DNA of 18,202 nt from NCBI GenBank assembly GCA_021809235.1, contig JAKBAG010000033.1:1-18202 (forward strand), read 5' to 3'. The stretch is from Acidobacteriota bacterium. GTDB lineage: Bacteria; Acidobacteriota; Terriglobia; Terriglobales; Acidobacteriaceae. Under the pieces are notes generated by a model. The model had not been told where the DNA came from, did not search any database, and was given only the letters and a program-made list of their open reading frames with translations. The position numbers and the translations under genes are program-made. Shown here one piece after another: positions 7,794 to 15,684 of the stretch; the stretch's first letter is position 1, and each line of letters starts with the position of its first letter.

Positions 7794-8732
7794 TTACTCC
7801 GCGGTTCGCTTCACGTTGACTCCCTTGCGCCGCAGAGCCACCACCGCCGAGTGCGGCGTACCCAGCGTGGCCACCTCCAGAAAGGCCTGGGCTGCCCGCG
7901 TCAGCACTTTGTCCTTGCGATAGATCAGCGCCAACTCCCGCTGCACCCGCATTCCCTCAACGCGAATCGTCTTCACCAGGCCAGCTTCCGCATCGGCTCG
8001 AACATTCGACTCCGGCAGGAAACCAATCCCCACCCCAGCCTGAATCAGCCGCTTCAGCAGCTCGCTTGATTCCAGTTCCATCGCAACCCGGGGGCGGACA
8101 TCATGCGTATGCAGAAAGTGATTGATCTTTTCCCGCAGCCGACCATGCTTCATCAGCAGCAGGGGATACTGCAACATCACATCCAGCTTGACCGTACTCC
8201 GGCTGGCCAGCGGGTGCATGCTCGGCACCACCAGCATTACGTCGTCTTTGAAGAGCGGCATGGTCTCCAGCCGGGAATCCTGCACTGGCGTTGAGACTAC
8301 TCCGAAATCCGCATCCCGGCTTATCACTGCCTCAATCGTTCGCGAACGCTCGGCGCGAACAATGCTCAGGTTCACGCGGTTGTACTGCTTCCGAAACTGG
8401 GCAAAGATTCCGGGCAGCAGATACAGGCTCGCCGCCTCATTTGTACTCACGCACAGCTCTCCGCGGGGCGAGCGATAGAGCTCGCTGACCCCTGCCAGGA
8501 TGTGGCTGTAGCACTGCAGGCAATGCTCGGCAAAGGGTTCAAAGAGCCGTCCGGCGGCCGTCAGAATCACCTTGCCGCCATCGCGATCAAACAGCCGCGC
8601 ACCTACCTCGTTCTCCAGCGAGCGAATCTGTGCAGAGATCGCCGGCTGGGTCACTCCCAGCTTCTCTGCGCAGCGCGAGAAGCTTTTCAACTGACAGATA
8701 AGCTGAAACGTCTTGAGCTGTTCAAAATCCAT
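7794..8732 (-). CDS. LysR-family transcriptional regulator
   Basis: This 312-residue protein has the standard LysR layout. The winged helix-turn-helix occupies residues 1-60 (MDFEQLKTFQLICQLKSFSR, then KLGVTQPAISAQIRSLE and LFDRDGGKVILTAAG). A linker helix and a periplasmic-binding-protein-like effector domain follow (GELCVSTNEAASLYLLPGIF, ADFGVVSTPV, GVGIGFLPESNV). The effector domain resembles the CysL/CysB-like group, but the ligand cannot be named. The segment aligned with the OxyR redox cysteines (LLLMKHGRLREKINHFL) has none, so a peroxide-sensing OxyR role is unlikely. GAGGGGGTAAGGG precedes the ATG. It is divergent from the peroxidase-like gene, the usual LysR regulator-target arrangement, so control of that gene is a reasonable inference. 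Confidence 0.92.
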   Translation of the reverse strand: MDFEQLKTFQLICQLKSFSRCAEKLGVTQPAISAQIRSLENEVGARLFDRDGGKVILTAAGRLFEPFAEHCLQCYSHILAGVSELYRSPRGELCVSTNEAASLYLLPGIFAQFRKQYNRVNLSIVRAERSRTIEAVISRDADFGVVSTPVQDSRLETMPLFKDDVMLVVPSMHPLASRSTVKLDVMLQYPLLLMKHGRLREKINHFLHTHDVRPRVAMELESSELLKRLIQAGVGIGFLPESNVRADAEAGLVKTIRVEGMRVQRELALIYRKDKVLTRAAQAFLEVATLGTPHSAVVALRRKGVNVKRTAE

Positions 8733-8750
8733 CCCTTACCCCCTCGTTAC

Positions 8751-8762
8751 GAACCGGTTTTC
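8751..8762. promoter_or_regulatory. GAACCGGTTYTC motif upstream of the LysR gene
   Basis: GAACCGGTTTTC here nearly repeats GAACCGGTTCTC at 5675-5686 in the amidase/DUF3891 intergenic region. The core AACCGGTT is a perfect palindrome. A shared binding site is possible but unproven. Confidence 0.25.
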
Positions 8763-8857
8763 CAGAGCTTATGCCGGGGTGGAAATTCCTTCCCGTCTGC
8801 TTCGCGATAAATCTTCCTTTTCCGCGTCATTCAATCTGCTTCTGTCCTTACTTTCCC

Positions 8858-8874
8858 AGCTCAATTCTTGAGCT
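8858..8874. promoter_or_regulatory. 17-bp dyad, candidate LysR operator
   Basis: AGCTCAA and TTGAGCT form a perfect seven-base dyad around a three-base centre, 24 bases before the peroxidase-like ATG at 8899 and inside the LysR divergent region. It does not contain a strict T-N11-A box, so it could instead be a hairpin in the mRNA leader. Confidence 0.4.
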
Positions 8875-8898
8875 TCAGTGAGAAACTGACTCCAATCT

Positions 8899-9585
8899 AT
8901 GCGGAAATCAGTCGTTTTTGTGCTCTATTCTTTGTTGGCGATTCCACTTCTCACGGCAGCATCCACACTTTCATCTGCCGCCAGCAGTCCGGCGACCACT
9001 CATGCACCGGATGCCAGGCTCACAGCATGGGACTTTTCTCTCGTTCTGCCGGATGGCAAGCTGCAGCCACTGGCAGCGTATCGCGGCAAGGTGCTGCTCA
9101 TCGTCAACCTTGCCAGTCAATCGATCTTCGCCTCGCAGCTTCCATCCCTGGCGCAGCTCCAGAAGACCTATGCCGACCGCGGACTGGTCATTCTCGGCAT
9201 ACCCTCCGCAGACTTTGGCCATCAGGAGCTGGCCAATCCTGCTGCTGTTGCCGCCTGGTACTCCAGGCAGAATCTCGGCTTCCCCGTCACGGCTCCAGCT
9301 CAGCTTACCGGCGTCCATGCCATCCCCCTCGTAGACTTCCTGACGCACTCCAGCGGAGCACCTGCTGGTGGCGATCTCCATTGGAATTACACCAAGTTTC
9401 TGCTTGACCGCTCTGGCCATCCTGTTCGCCGCTTTGAAGCCGATGAGGACCCGGCCAGTCCTGACTTCGCCGTCGCCATCGAATCCCTTCTTGCCCAGCC
9501 GGTCCCTTCTGCCTCCTCGAAAACGGATCTCGCAGTCCGGCATCCTTCTGTATCCCACCATTCCTCCCGCCACACCTCCCGCTAA
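8899..9585 (+). CDS. Exported glutathione-peroxidase-fold protein lacking catalytic cysteine
   Basis: The protein has 228 residues. The N-terminus (RKSVVFVLYSLLAIPLLTAAS) is a signal peptide, so the protein is exported. The thioredoxin-like core follows the glutathione peroxidase plan: DFSLVLPDGKLQPLAAYRGK (45-64), LLIVNLAS (66-73), LVILGIPSADFGHQE (96-110), and HWNYTKFLLDRSG (161-173). Gln109, Trp162 and Asn163 of the family tetrad are present. The position of the catalytic Cys/Sec (VNVAS-x-C in the family) is Ser75, and the second conserved Cys of the FPCNQFG segment is Ser103. The whole protein has no cysteine. It therefore cannot work as a thiol peroxidase by the known mechanism; a binding or structural role, or new chemistry, is open. 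A His/Ser-rich tail (about 205-228) extends past the fold. Its stop overlaps the stop of the convergent atzF. Confidence 0.85.
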   Translation: MRKSVVFVLYSLLAIPLLTAASTLSSAASSPATTHAPDARLTAWDFSLVLPDGKLQPLAAYRGKVLLIVNLASQSIFASQLPSLAQLQKTYADRGLVILGIPSADFGHQELANPAAVAAWYSRQNLGFPVTAPAQLTGVHAIPLVDFLTHSSGAPAGGDLHWNYTKFLLDRSGHPVRRFEADEDPASPDFAVAIESLLAQPVPSASSKTDLAVRHPSVSHHSSRHTSR

Positions 9586-11369
9586 CCACGAGCCCGGTAG
9601 GCACGCCATCCACCCAGCGCCGTGATCTCTTCTGCCCCTATGACTCCCGCCGGCTCGCAGAGAAATCCCTTCACCGTGGAGCCATCTTCCAGCAGAATCG
9701 TACCCAGGCCCAGCGGCGCGGGAATCGCCGCCAGAAAGCTCCCCACCGTATCCTCCGGCATCGCCCAGACCTCCACTTCAATGCCCGGACCATCAAACCC
9801 TGGCTCGTAGACCAATCCCGGCTTGGCAGGAACTGTTGCCTGCAGGGCGTACAGCCGATATCCGGCCGCAGTTCGCACCGTCCGAACGCGCCGCGCCCGT
9901 CGTTCCGTCAGCTGCCAATTCAGTGGCTGCCCACTCAGGTGCGCACCGACCACGGCCATCTCCATCACCCCTCGCAGGGGTGCACCTTGTTCCATGGGCG
10001 CGGTCGCATTCAGCCGGATGCCGGTGGCACCGATCGGCATCTCGCTACAAAGCGCCCGATGCAGACGGTCGGCCATCCGGAGCAGGCCTTCATCGCTGCC
10101 CGACGATCCAATCAGCGAAACCCCGCTGGGCCGACCATCTCCGCGCAATCCCCCGGGAACCGCCACCGCAGCCATCTCCATCAGGTTCACGAAGTTCGTG
10201 TACCAGCCGAGTTGGCTGTTCCTCCGCACCGGCTCCTGGCGGATCTCCTCAATCGTGAATACCGTCGGTGTCGTCGGCAGCAGCAGAAAGTCCACGCGCT
10301 GCATCAGGACCTCGGCTTCGGCTTTCAACTCCCGGATTCGATACTGCCCACAAAAGGCATCTACAGCTGTAAATCGCTGTCCGCTCAGCACGATCCCGCG
10401 CACCGTCGGATCCATCTCTGCTTCGTGCACGGCGGCAAATTCCCCCACAGCCGCCGTCCGCTCCGCCACCCAGGGACCGTCGTAGAGCAGCTTTGCCGCC
10501 TCGGCCAGCGGACTGTAGTCGAAGCGCACAGCCTCGCCCCCCAACTGCTTCAAAGCTTCCACCGCTCGGAGATAGGCCGCCTCCGCCTCACCATCCCCGA
10601 AAAACTCCAGTTGCTCCGGCACCCCAAACCGGAAGTCCTCACTGAGGGCCCACGGCGACGCACCTTCTCCAGGACGGGGAATCCGCGACCGCAGAATCTC
10701 CAGAATCGTCGCCGCATCCCGGCATGTCTGCGCAAAGACGCTCACGCAATCCAGGGACCGGCAGGCTGGAACCACTCCATGCGTACTCACCAGTCCCGGC
10801 GTTGGCTTCCAACCCACAATCTGGTTCATCGCAGCAGGTACCCGACCCGATCCCGCAGTATCCGTTCCCAGCGCGAAGCTCACTAACCCGTGTGCCACCG
10901 CCACCGCCGATCCGGAACTGGAGCCACCGGAGATAATGCCGGGGGCCACCGCACTTTCGCAGGCACCATAAGGAGTCCGCGTCCCCACCAGCCCAGTGGC
11001 AAACTGGTCCATGTTGGTTTTCCCAATCAGAATCGCTCCAGAATCCAGCAGTTGCTGCACCGCTGCAGCCGTCTCCCGTGCCGTATAGGCAAATGCCGGG
11101 CAGCCTGCTGTGGTCGTCATCCCCGCCACATCCATGTTGTCCTTTACTGCAAAAGGAATACCATACAGGGGCTGATTCTTTTCTTGAGCATTTTCCTTTA
11201 TGTGCTTTAGGCGATGAAAGTTCTTTTCCTTGTCGACCAGCTCAATCCAGACCGGATGTTTCTCCGGAATCCGGGCATAAATCTCCTCAATCACCTGCTC
11301 CGGTGTCCACTCTCCCCTGCTGTATGCCGCTTGCAGCGCTCCTATTTCCAGCGGAATCACCTTGTTCAT
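9582..11369 (-). CDS. atzF: Allophanate hydrolase (AtzF type)
   Basis: This 595-residue enzyme hydrolyses allophanate to ammonia and CO2, the last step of urea-amidolyase and guanidine degradation. The N-terminal amidase-signature domain has Lys76 (GIPFAVKD), Ser150 (GGSSSGSAVAVA) and nucleophile Ser174 (GTDTAGSGRVPA). The C-terminal region (about 455-595) carries the allophanate hydrolase C domain (LRGVMEMAVVGAHLSGQPLN, YRLYALQATVPAKPGLVYEP, GTILLEDGSTVKGFLCEP), which processes the N-carboxyurea intermediate in studied homologues. Its ATG overlaps the carboxylase stop by four bases (ATGA), with GGAGG just upstream inside the carboxylase, so translation is coupled. It is the last gene of the operon. 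Its stop codon overlaps the stop of the convergent peroxidase-like gene, leaving no space for a terminator. Residues about 47-66 are in an AT-rich codon patch. Confidence 0.94.
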   Translation of the reverse strand: MNKVIPLEIGALQAAYSRGEWTPEQVIEEIYARIPEKHPVWIELVDKEKNFHRLKHIKENAQEKNQPLYGIPFAVKDNMDVAGMTTTAGCPAFAYTARETAAAVQQLLDSGAILIGKTNMDQFATGLVGTRTPYGACESAVAPGIISGGSSSGSAVAVAHGLVSFALGTDTAGSGRVPAAMNQIVGWKPTPGLVSTHGVVPACRSLDCVSVFAQTCRDAATILEILRSRIPRPGEGASPWALSEDFRFGVPEQLEFFGDGEAEAAYLRAVEALKQLGGEAVRFDYSPLAEAAKLLYDGPWVAERTAAVGEFAAVHEAEMDPTVRGIVLSGQRFTAVDAFCGQYRIRELKAEAEVLMQRVDFLLLPTTPTVFTIEEIRQEPVRRNSQLGWYTNFVNLMEMAAVAVPGGLRGDGRPSGVSLIGSSGSDEGLLRMADRLHRALCSEMPIGATGIRLNATAPMEQGAPLRGVMEMAVVGAHLSGQPLNWQLTERRARRVRTVRTAAGYRLYALQATVPAKPGLVYEPGFDGPGIEVEVWAMPEDTVGSFLAAIPAPLGLGTILLEDGSTVKGFLCEPAGVIGAEEITALGGWRAYRARG

Positions 11370-14300
11370 TCTGCCTCCATCACCACCAGGCTTTGTCCGG
11401 CATGGACCAGCTTGCCGGCGGTGCAGCGAATCTCCCTCACCACCCCAGATGCTGCCGCTGCAATTACGATCTCCGTCTTCATCGCGTCCAGCACCACCAC
11501 CCGCTCCCCGGCAGCTACGCGCTGACCCACTGTCACAGCCACCTGAAAGACGCTTGCCGTCATCGGTGCATCCACCGTCTTCATCCCAGGTGGAGTTTCA
11601 GGAGTGCTTTCAGATGCCTCGACATCGTCCACCACGGCAGGTAGCTCCGCCACGCCCATGGCACGCCATCGCTCGCGCTCTTCGTCAAAGGCTGCGCGCT
11701 GCCGGCGGCGAAATTCAACCGTCGAACCTTGAATAGATTCAAGGAAGTCTTTATAAGACTTGAGGTTAAATTCATGCTCTTCGATCTTTAGTTCATATTT
11801 TCCATGCAACAGATCACGGCGCATTTCCAGCAGTTCCGAAGCGGTTACCGGGAAAAAGCGGATCTGGTCAAAGTTGCGCAGAGCCCAGGGTCTGCCTGCA
11901 GCAAATGTCCTGGTCGAGCGGTAGGTATTCCACACCGGGACCGTTCTGCCCACCAGTTGGTATCCGCCAGGACCCTCCATGCCATACACGCACAGGTAAG
12001 CTCCACCAATCCCCACCGCATTCTCGGGAGTCCATGTACGCGCAGGATTGTATTTCGTCGTCACCAGCCGGTGTCGCGGATCCAGAGGAGTGGCAACCGG
12101 AGCGCCCAGATATACATCGCCCAGACCCAGAACCAGATACTCTGCCTCATATACAACCCTATGTACATCAGTAATATCCGAAAGACCATTAATTCTTCGG
12201 ATGAACTCGATATTATCCGGACACCAGGGGGCATCCGGTCGTACCGACTGCATGTACTTGGCCTGTGCCAGTCGCGTTGCCGGATCATCCCAGGAGAGTG
12301 GCAGTGAGACGATCCGCGAGGCCACAGTTGTCGAAGCTGCCACCTCCGAAGCCTGCTCGGGCAGTTGCTGGTCAAGGTTTTCCACAATCTCCAGCAGTCG
12401 CTCGCGGTTCAGCTGTGCGCTGTCATAGTGAATCTGCAGCGAGCGGACACCGGGGGTCATCTCCACAATTCCCGGAACCTGCTCGGCGCGAAGAGCCTCT
12501 TCCAGCAGGTGCACCCGGAAGCGCAGCTCCAGATCCAGCACGCGTTCCCCATACTCAACCAGCAGATACTTGTCCCCGGCTGCCCTGCAGACGCGATCCA
12601 TCCCCGGATTGCTCGCCAGACCGGTCCCTGGAGCTCTTCCAGACACGTGTTTCTGGCTGAGCACAGCCGGCTCGTTGGAATCGGGCAACTTGGGCAGCTG
12701 CGGTAGATCCTGTATCCGGCCGCTGATATAGGCTTCCACCTCGCCTTCCAGTCTGGCAGCTTGCGCCAGGCTCAATCGCAGGAAGCGGACCGAATCCCCG
12801 GCCTTCAGCTGCCCCAGCTTCCACAGCTCAGCCGCCACCACCACACCTGGGCAGACAAACCCTCCCAGACTTGGCCCATCCGGGCCCAGCAGGATCGGCA
12901 TATCTCCTGTAAAGTCAATTGATCCAATAGCATATGCGTTGTCGTGCAAGTTGGATGGATGCAATCCTGCCTCGCCGCCATCACTGCGTGCCCACTCTGG
13001 TCTTGGGCCTATCAGACGCACGCCGGTCCGGTCGCTCTGGTAGTGCACCTTCCAGTCTGTGGCAAAGATCATGGCGATATCGGCATCCGTAAAGAACTCC
13101 GGAGCGGCATGGGGTCCATACAGTACGCCGATGGTCCAATGCTTTCCATATTCAGGAACCGCACCATACTCCTGTGCGGGCATCTCTGCAGCTGCACCCA
13201 CATGGACCACGTCACCTGCCCGCAGCGCCCGTCCGGCATGTCCGCCGAAGCCGCCCAACAGAAACGTGCTGCGGCTGCCGAGGAACTCCGTTCCTTCCCA
13301 GCCTCCGCGCACGGCGAGGTAGGCGCGTGCACCGCCCTGCCGCGCCGCTCCTAGCCGAAGCACCTGTCCGGAGTGCGCCGGGAATACCTTCCAGCGCGGT
13401 ACGGGAACGCCGTCGAGCGTCGCTTCCATCTCCGCACCGGTCAACGCCAGAAGCAGATCGCCATCCAGCCGCACTGTTGCCCCGATGCTGGTCATCTCCA
13501 ACGCTGGCGTACCTTCCGCATTGCCCACCAGCCGATTCGCCATCCGCATCGCCAGCGCATCCATCGGGCCGCTGGGCGGCACTCCCACCGGCCAGTAGCC
13601 TACCCGACCAGGAGCGTCCTGAATCGTTGTCTGCGTCCCGCCTTCCAGCACAACCAGCGCACGCCGATGGTAGTGGAAGCCGGCCAGAAAGGACGTCGTC
13701 ATCGTTCCCGTCTGAAAGCTTTCGCTGGCCGTCACCTGCCGAAGATAGCGCAGGTTGGTCTCAGTACCTTCGATCGTCGTTGCTGCCAGCGCGGATTCCA
13801 GCCGCGCCACAGCCTCACTCCGGTCTTTCCCTGTCACGATGACCTTGGCCAGCATCGGATCGTAGTAGGGGGTCACCTCGCAGCCAGCCTCCACCCAGGA
13901 CTCCACTCGCGCCCATTCAGGAAACTGCACCGAGCTCAGCCTTCCCGGTGCCGGTCGGAAGCCATCGGCTGGGTCTTCGGCATAGAGCCGGGCCTGAATC
14001 GAACATCCTCCCGGCATCTCCGTCGGCATGGCCGTGCTCAGCCGCAGCTCTCCGGCAGCTTCCAGCACCATCCACTCCACCAGGTCAATCCCCGTCACTT
14101 CTTCTGTAACGCCATGCTCCACCTGCAGCCGCGTATTCACTTCCAGGAAGAAAAAGGCTTCACTTTCGGCATCCACCAGGAACTCAACGGTCCCGGCCGA
14201 CTGGTAACCGACCGCGTTCCCCAGCTTGACTGCCGCCGCCATCAGCCCTTCGAGCGTCGGCTGGCTTAGCCCTGGCGGAGGCGTTTCTTCCAGCACCTTC

Positions 14301-15001
14301 TGGTGCCGTCTTTGTGCAGAGCAGTCGCGGGCGCCCAGTGCCACTACCTGCTCGCCGTCGCCGAAGATCTGCACCTCCACGTGCCGAGCCCTCGCCACAA
14401 ACTTCTCCAGAAAGACGCTGCCATCGCCAAAGCTGTTTTCGCTCAGCCGCACCACCGAGGCATACGCCGCCTCCAGTTCTGTGCGGTTTGCGCAGACGCG
14501 CATCCCGATGCCGCCGCCTCCAGCGGAACTCTTCAGCATTACCGGGTACCCGATCCCATCGGCAGCCGCGAGGGCTTCGTGGCAACTGGCCAGCACTCCC
14601 GTGCCCTGAAGCAAGGGAACGCCGCAGCGAGAGGCAATCTCGCGTGCTGTGTGCTTGCGGGCAAAGGCTTCCATCTGCGCCGCACTGGGGCCAATGAACC
14701 GTATCCCGGCGGCCGCGCAGGCAGCGACAAAATCCTGATTCTCGCTCAGAAAGCCGTAGCCGGGATGGATCGCCTCCGCTCCCGTTTGCCGTGCTGCAGC
14801 CAGAATCCGTTCCAGGTTCAGATAGCTTTCCGACGCCGCTGCGGGACCAATCCCCACTGCCTCATCGGCCTCCAGCACATGCCGCGCCGTCGCATCTGCC
14901 TCCGAGTAGACTGCCACCGAGCCAATGCCCATCCGTCGCAATGTCCGCTCAATCCGGCACGCGATCGCGCCACGATTTGCAATCAGAACCTTACGGAACA
15001 T
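11366..15001 (-). CDS. Biotin-dependent urea/guanidine carboxylase
   Basis: This 1211-residue enzyme uses ATP and bicarbonate to carboxylate urea or, more likely here, guanidine. Residues 1 to about 450 are a biotin carboxylase: VLIANRGAIACRI, KSSAGGGGIGMRV (157-169, ATP loop), RDCSAQRRHQKVLEETP (225-241) and EVNTRLQVEHGVTE (287-300, with the VEHG form usual in this family). About 450-760 is the AHS2/KipA-like half of the carboxyltransferase (TTIQDAPGRVGYWPVGVPPS), and about 805-1030 the AHS1/KipI-like half (KYLLVEYGERVLDLE, CPDNIEFIRRINGL). The C-terminal biotinyl domain has the target lysine K1175 in LDAMKTE. The start overlaps the UAAP2 stop by 11 bases with GGGAGG upstream. The partner UAAP genes favour guanidine as substrate; the deciding active-site residue was not assigned here. 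Two AT-rich codon patches occur (12131-12220, 11731-11800). Confidence 0.93.
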   Translation of the reverse strand: MFRKVLIANRGAIACRIERTLRRMGIGSVAVYSEADATARHVLEADEAVGIGPAAASESYLNLERILAAARQTGAEAIHPGYGFLSENQDFVAACAAAGIRFIGPSAAQMEAFARKHTAREIASRCGVPLLQGTGVLASCHEALAAADGIGYPVMLKSSAGGGGIGMRVCANRTELEAAYASVVRLSENSFGDGSVFLEKFVARARHVEVQIFGDGEQVVALGARDCSAQRRHQKVLEETPPPGLSQPTLEGLMAAAVKLGNAVGYQSAGTVEFLVDAESEAFFFLEVNTRLQVEHGVTEEVTGIDLVEWMVLEAAGELRLSTAMPTEMPGGCSIQARLYAEDPADGFRPAPGRLSSVQFPEWARVESWVEAGCEVTPYYDPMLAKVIVTGKDRSEAVARLESALAATTIEGTETNLRYLRQVTASESFQTGTMTTSFLAGFHYHRRALVVLEGGTQTTIQDAPGRVGYWPVGVPPSGPMDALAMRMANRLVGNAEGTPALEMTSIGATVRLDGDLLLALTGAEMEATLDGVPVPRWKVFPAHSGQVLRLGAARQGGARAYLAVRGGWEGTEFLGSRSTFLLGGFGGHAGRALRAGDVVHVGAAAEMPAQEYGAVPEYGKHWTIGVLYGPHAAPEFFTDADIAMIFATDWKVHYQSDRTGVRLIGPRPEWARSDGGEAGLHPSNLHDNAYAIGSIDFTGDMPILLGPDGPSLGGFVCPGVVVAAELWKLGQLKAGDSVRFLRLSLAQAARLEGEVEAYISGRIQDLPQLPKLPDSNEPAVLSQKHVSGRAPGTGLASNPGMDRVCRAAGDKYLLVEYGERVLDLELRFRVHLLEEALRAEQVPGIVEMTPGVRSLQIHYDSAQLNRERLLEIVENLDQQLPEQASEVAASTTVASRIVSLPLSWDDPATRLAQAKYMQSVRPDAPWCPDNIEFIRRINGLSDITDVHRVVYEAEYLVLGLGDVYLGAPVATPLDPRHRLVTTKYNPARTWTPENAVGIGGAYLCVYGMEGPGGYQLVGRTVPVWNTYRSTRTFAAGRPWALRNFDQIRFFPVTASELLEMRRDLLHGKYELKIEEHEFNLKSYKDFLESIQGSTVEFRRRQRAAFDEERERWRAMGVAELPAVVDDVEASESTPETPPGMKTVDAPMTASVFQVAVTVGQRVAAGERVVVLDAMKTEIVIAAAASGVVREIRCTAGKLVHAGQSLVVMEAE

Positions 15002-15644
15002 CCGCCTCCCAGACCATCACCTCCACCGGCGTCGGGTCGTATCCGTTGCACGGGTTATTCAGTTGAGGACAGTTGCTGATCACCATCAGCACATCCATCT
15101 CTGCCACCAGTTCCACATACTTACCCGCAGCGGAAACTCCATCGGCAAACTGCAGTTCGCCTTCCGGCGTGACCGGCACATTCATAAAAAAGTTGATGTT
15201 GCTGGTAATATCGCGCTTGGTCAGGCCATGCCATCCGGTCTGCAGCGCCTTCAGAAAGCTGTTCCGGCAGGCGTGCATGTGTCCCAGATTCAGGTCGTAG
15301 CGTACCCGGTTGCTCTCCGTCGAGCAGGCTCCGCCCAGCGTGTCATGCCGTCCGCAGGTGTCGGCTGTTATCCGCAGCAACACGTTTCCACGCGAGGAGA
15401 TCAGCTTTGTCCCGGCAGTCAGGTAGAGATTTCCCTGTTCCCGGATCGTATCCTGCGCGCTGTACCGGTCGGCTGTATCCGCAGCGTTGTAAAAGAGCGT
15501 ATCCACGGCCTGATTGCCCTTCAGATCCACGATCCGAACCGCCTCGCCCCGGGCAATCTCCAGCACAAAAGGGTCGCCTGCCGGCACCACTGCCCGCAAT
15601 CTTGCCGTCTCCGGCCTGCGTTCGCTTGTCTTCATCGTTTCCAT
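14991..15644 (-). CDS. Urea amidolyase-associated protein UAAP2 (carboxyguanidine deiminase subunit, DUF1989)
   Basis: This 217-residue DUF1989 protein is of the UAAP2 type. Recognised segments: EAVRIVDLKGNQAVDTLFYN (about 34-53), DRYSAQDTIREQGNLYLTAG, ADTCGRHDTLGGACSTE (about 114-130), the FFMNVPV segment, YVELVAEMDVLMVISNCPQ, and the C-terminal PVEVMVW. The Cys/His/Asp cluster around CGRHD is a plausible metal site. In other bacteria UAAP1 and UAAP2 together form carboxyguanidine deiminase (CgdAB), which turns carboxyguanidine into allophanate and ammonia; that role is inferred here from family and neighbours. ATG at 15644 has AGGA seven bases upstream; ATG at 15635 has none. It starts 40 bases after UAAP1 and its end overlaps the carboxylase start by 11 bases. 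Confidence 0.9.
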   Translation of the reverse strand: METMKTSERRPETARLRAVVPAGDPFVLEIARGEAVRIVDLKGNQAVDTLFYNAADTADRYSAQDTIREQGNLYLTAGTKLISSRGNVLLRITADTCGRHDTLGGACSTESNRVRYDLNLGHMHACRNSFLKALQTGWHGLTKRDITSNINFFMNVPVTPEGELQFADGVSAAGKYVELVAEMDVLMVISNCPQLNNPCNGYDPTPVEVMVWEADVP

Positions 15645-15684
15645 TGCCTGATCCTGCTGTTTGTGTTGCTGCTTCGCCCGCTAC

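Noticed and set aside
7794..8732. LysR regulator as OxyR, given the neighbouring peroxidase homologue
   Set aside because: The effector domain lacks the redox cysteines of OxyR, and the neighbour lacks its own catalytic cysteine.
12061..15079. Many long open frames antisense to the carboxylase
   Set aside because: They are shadows of a GC-rich coding sequence and carry no domain pattern; the carboxylase frame explains the region fully.
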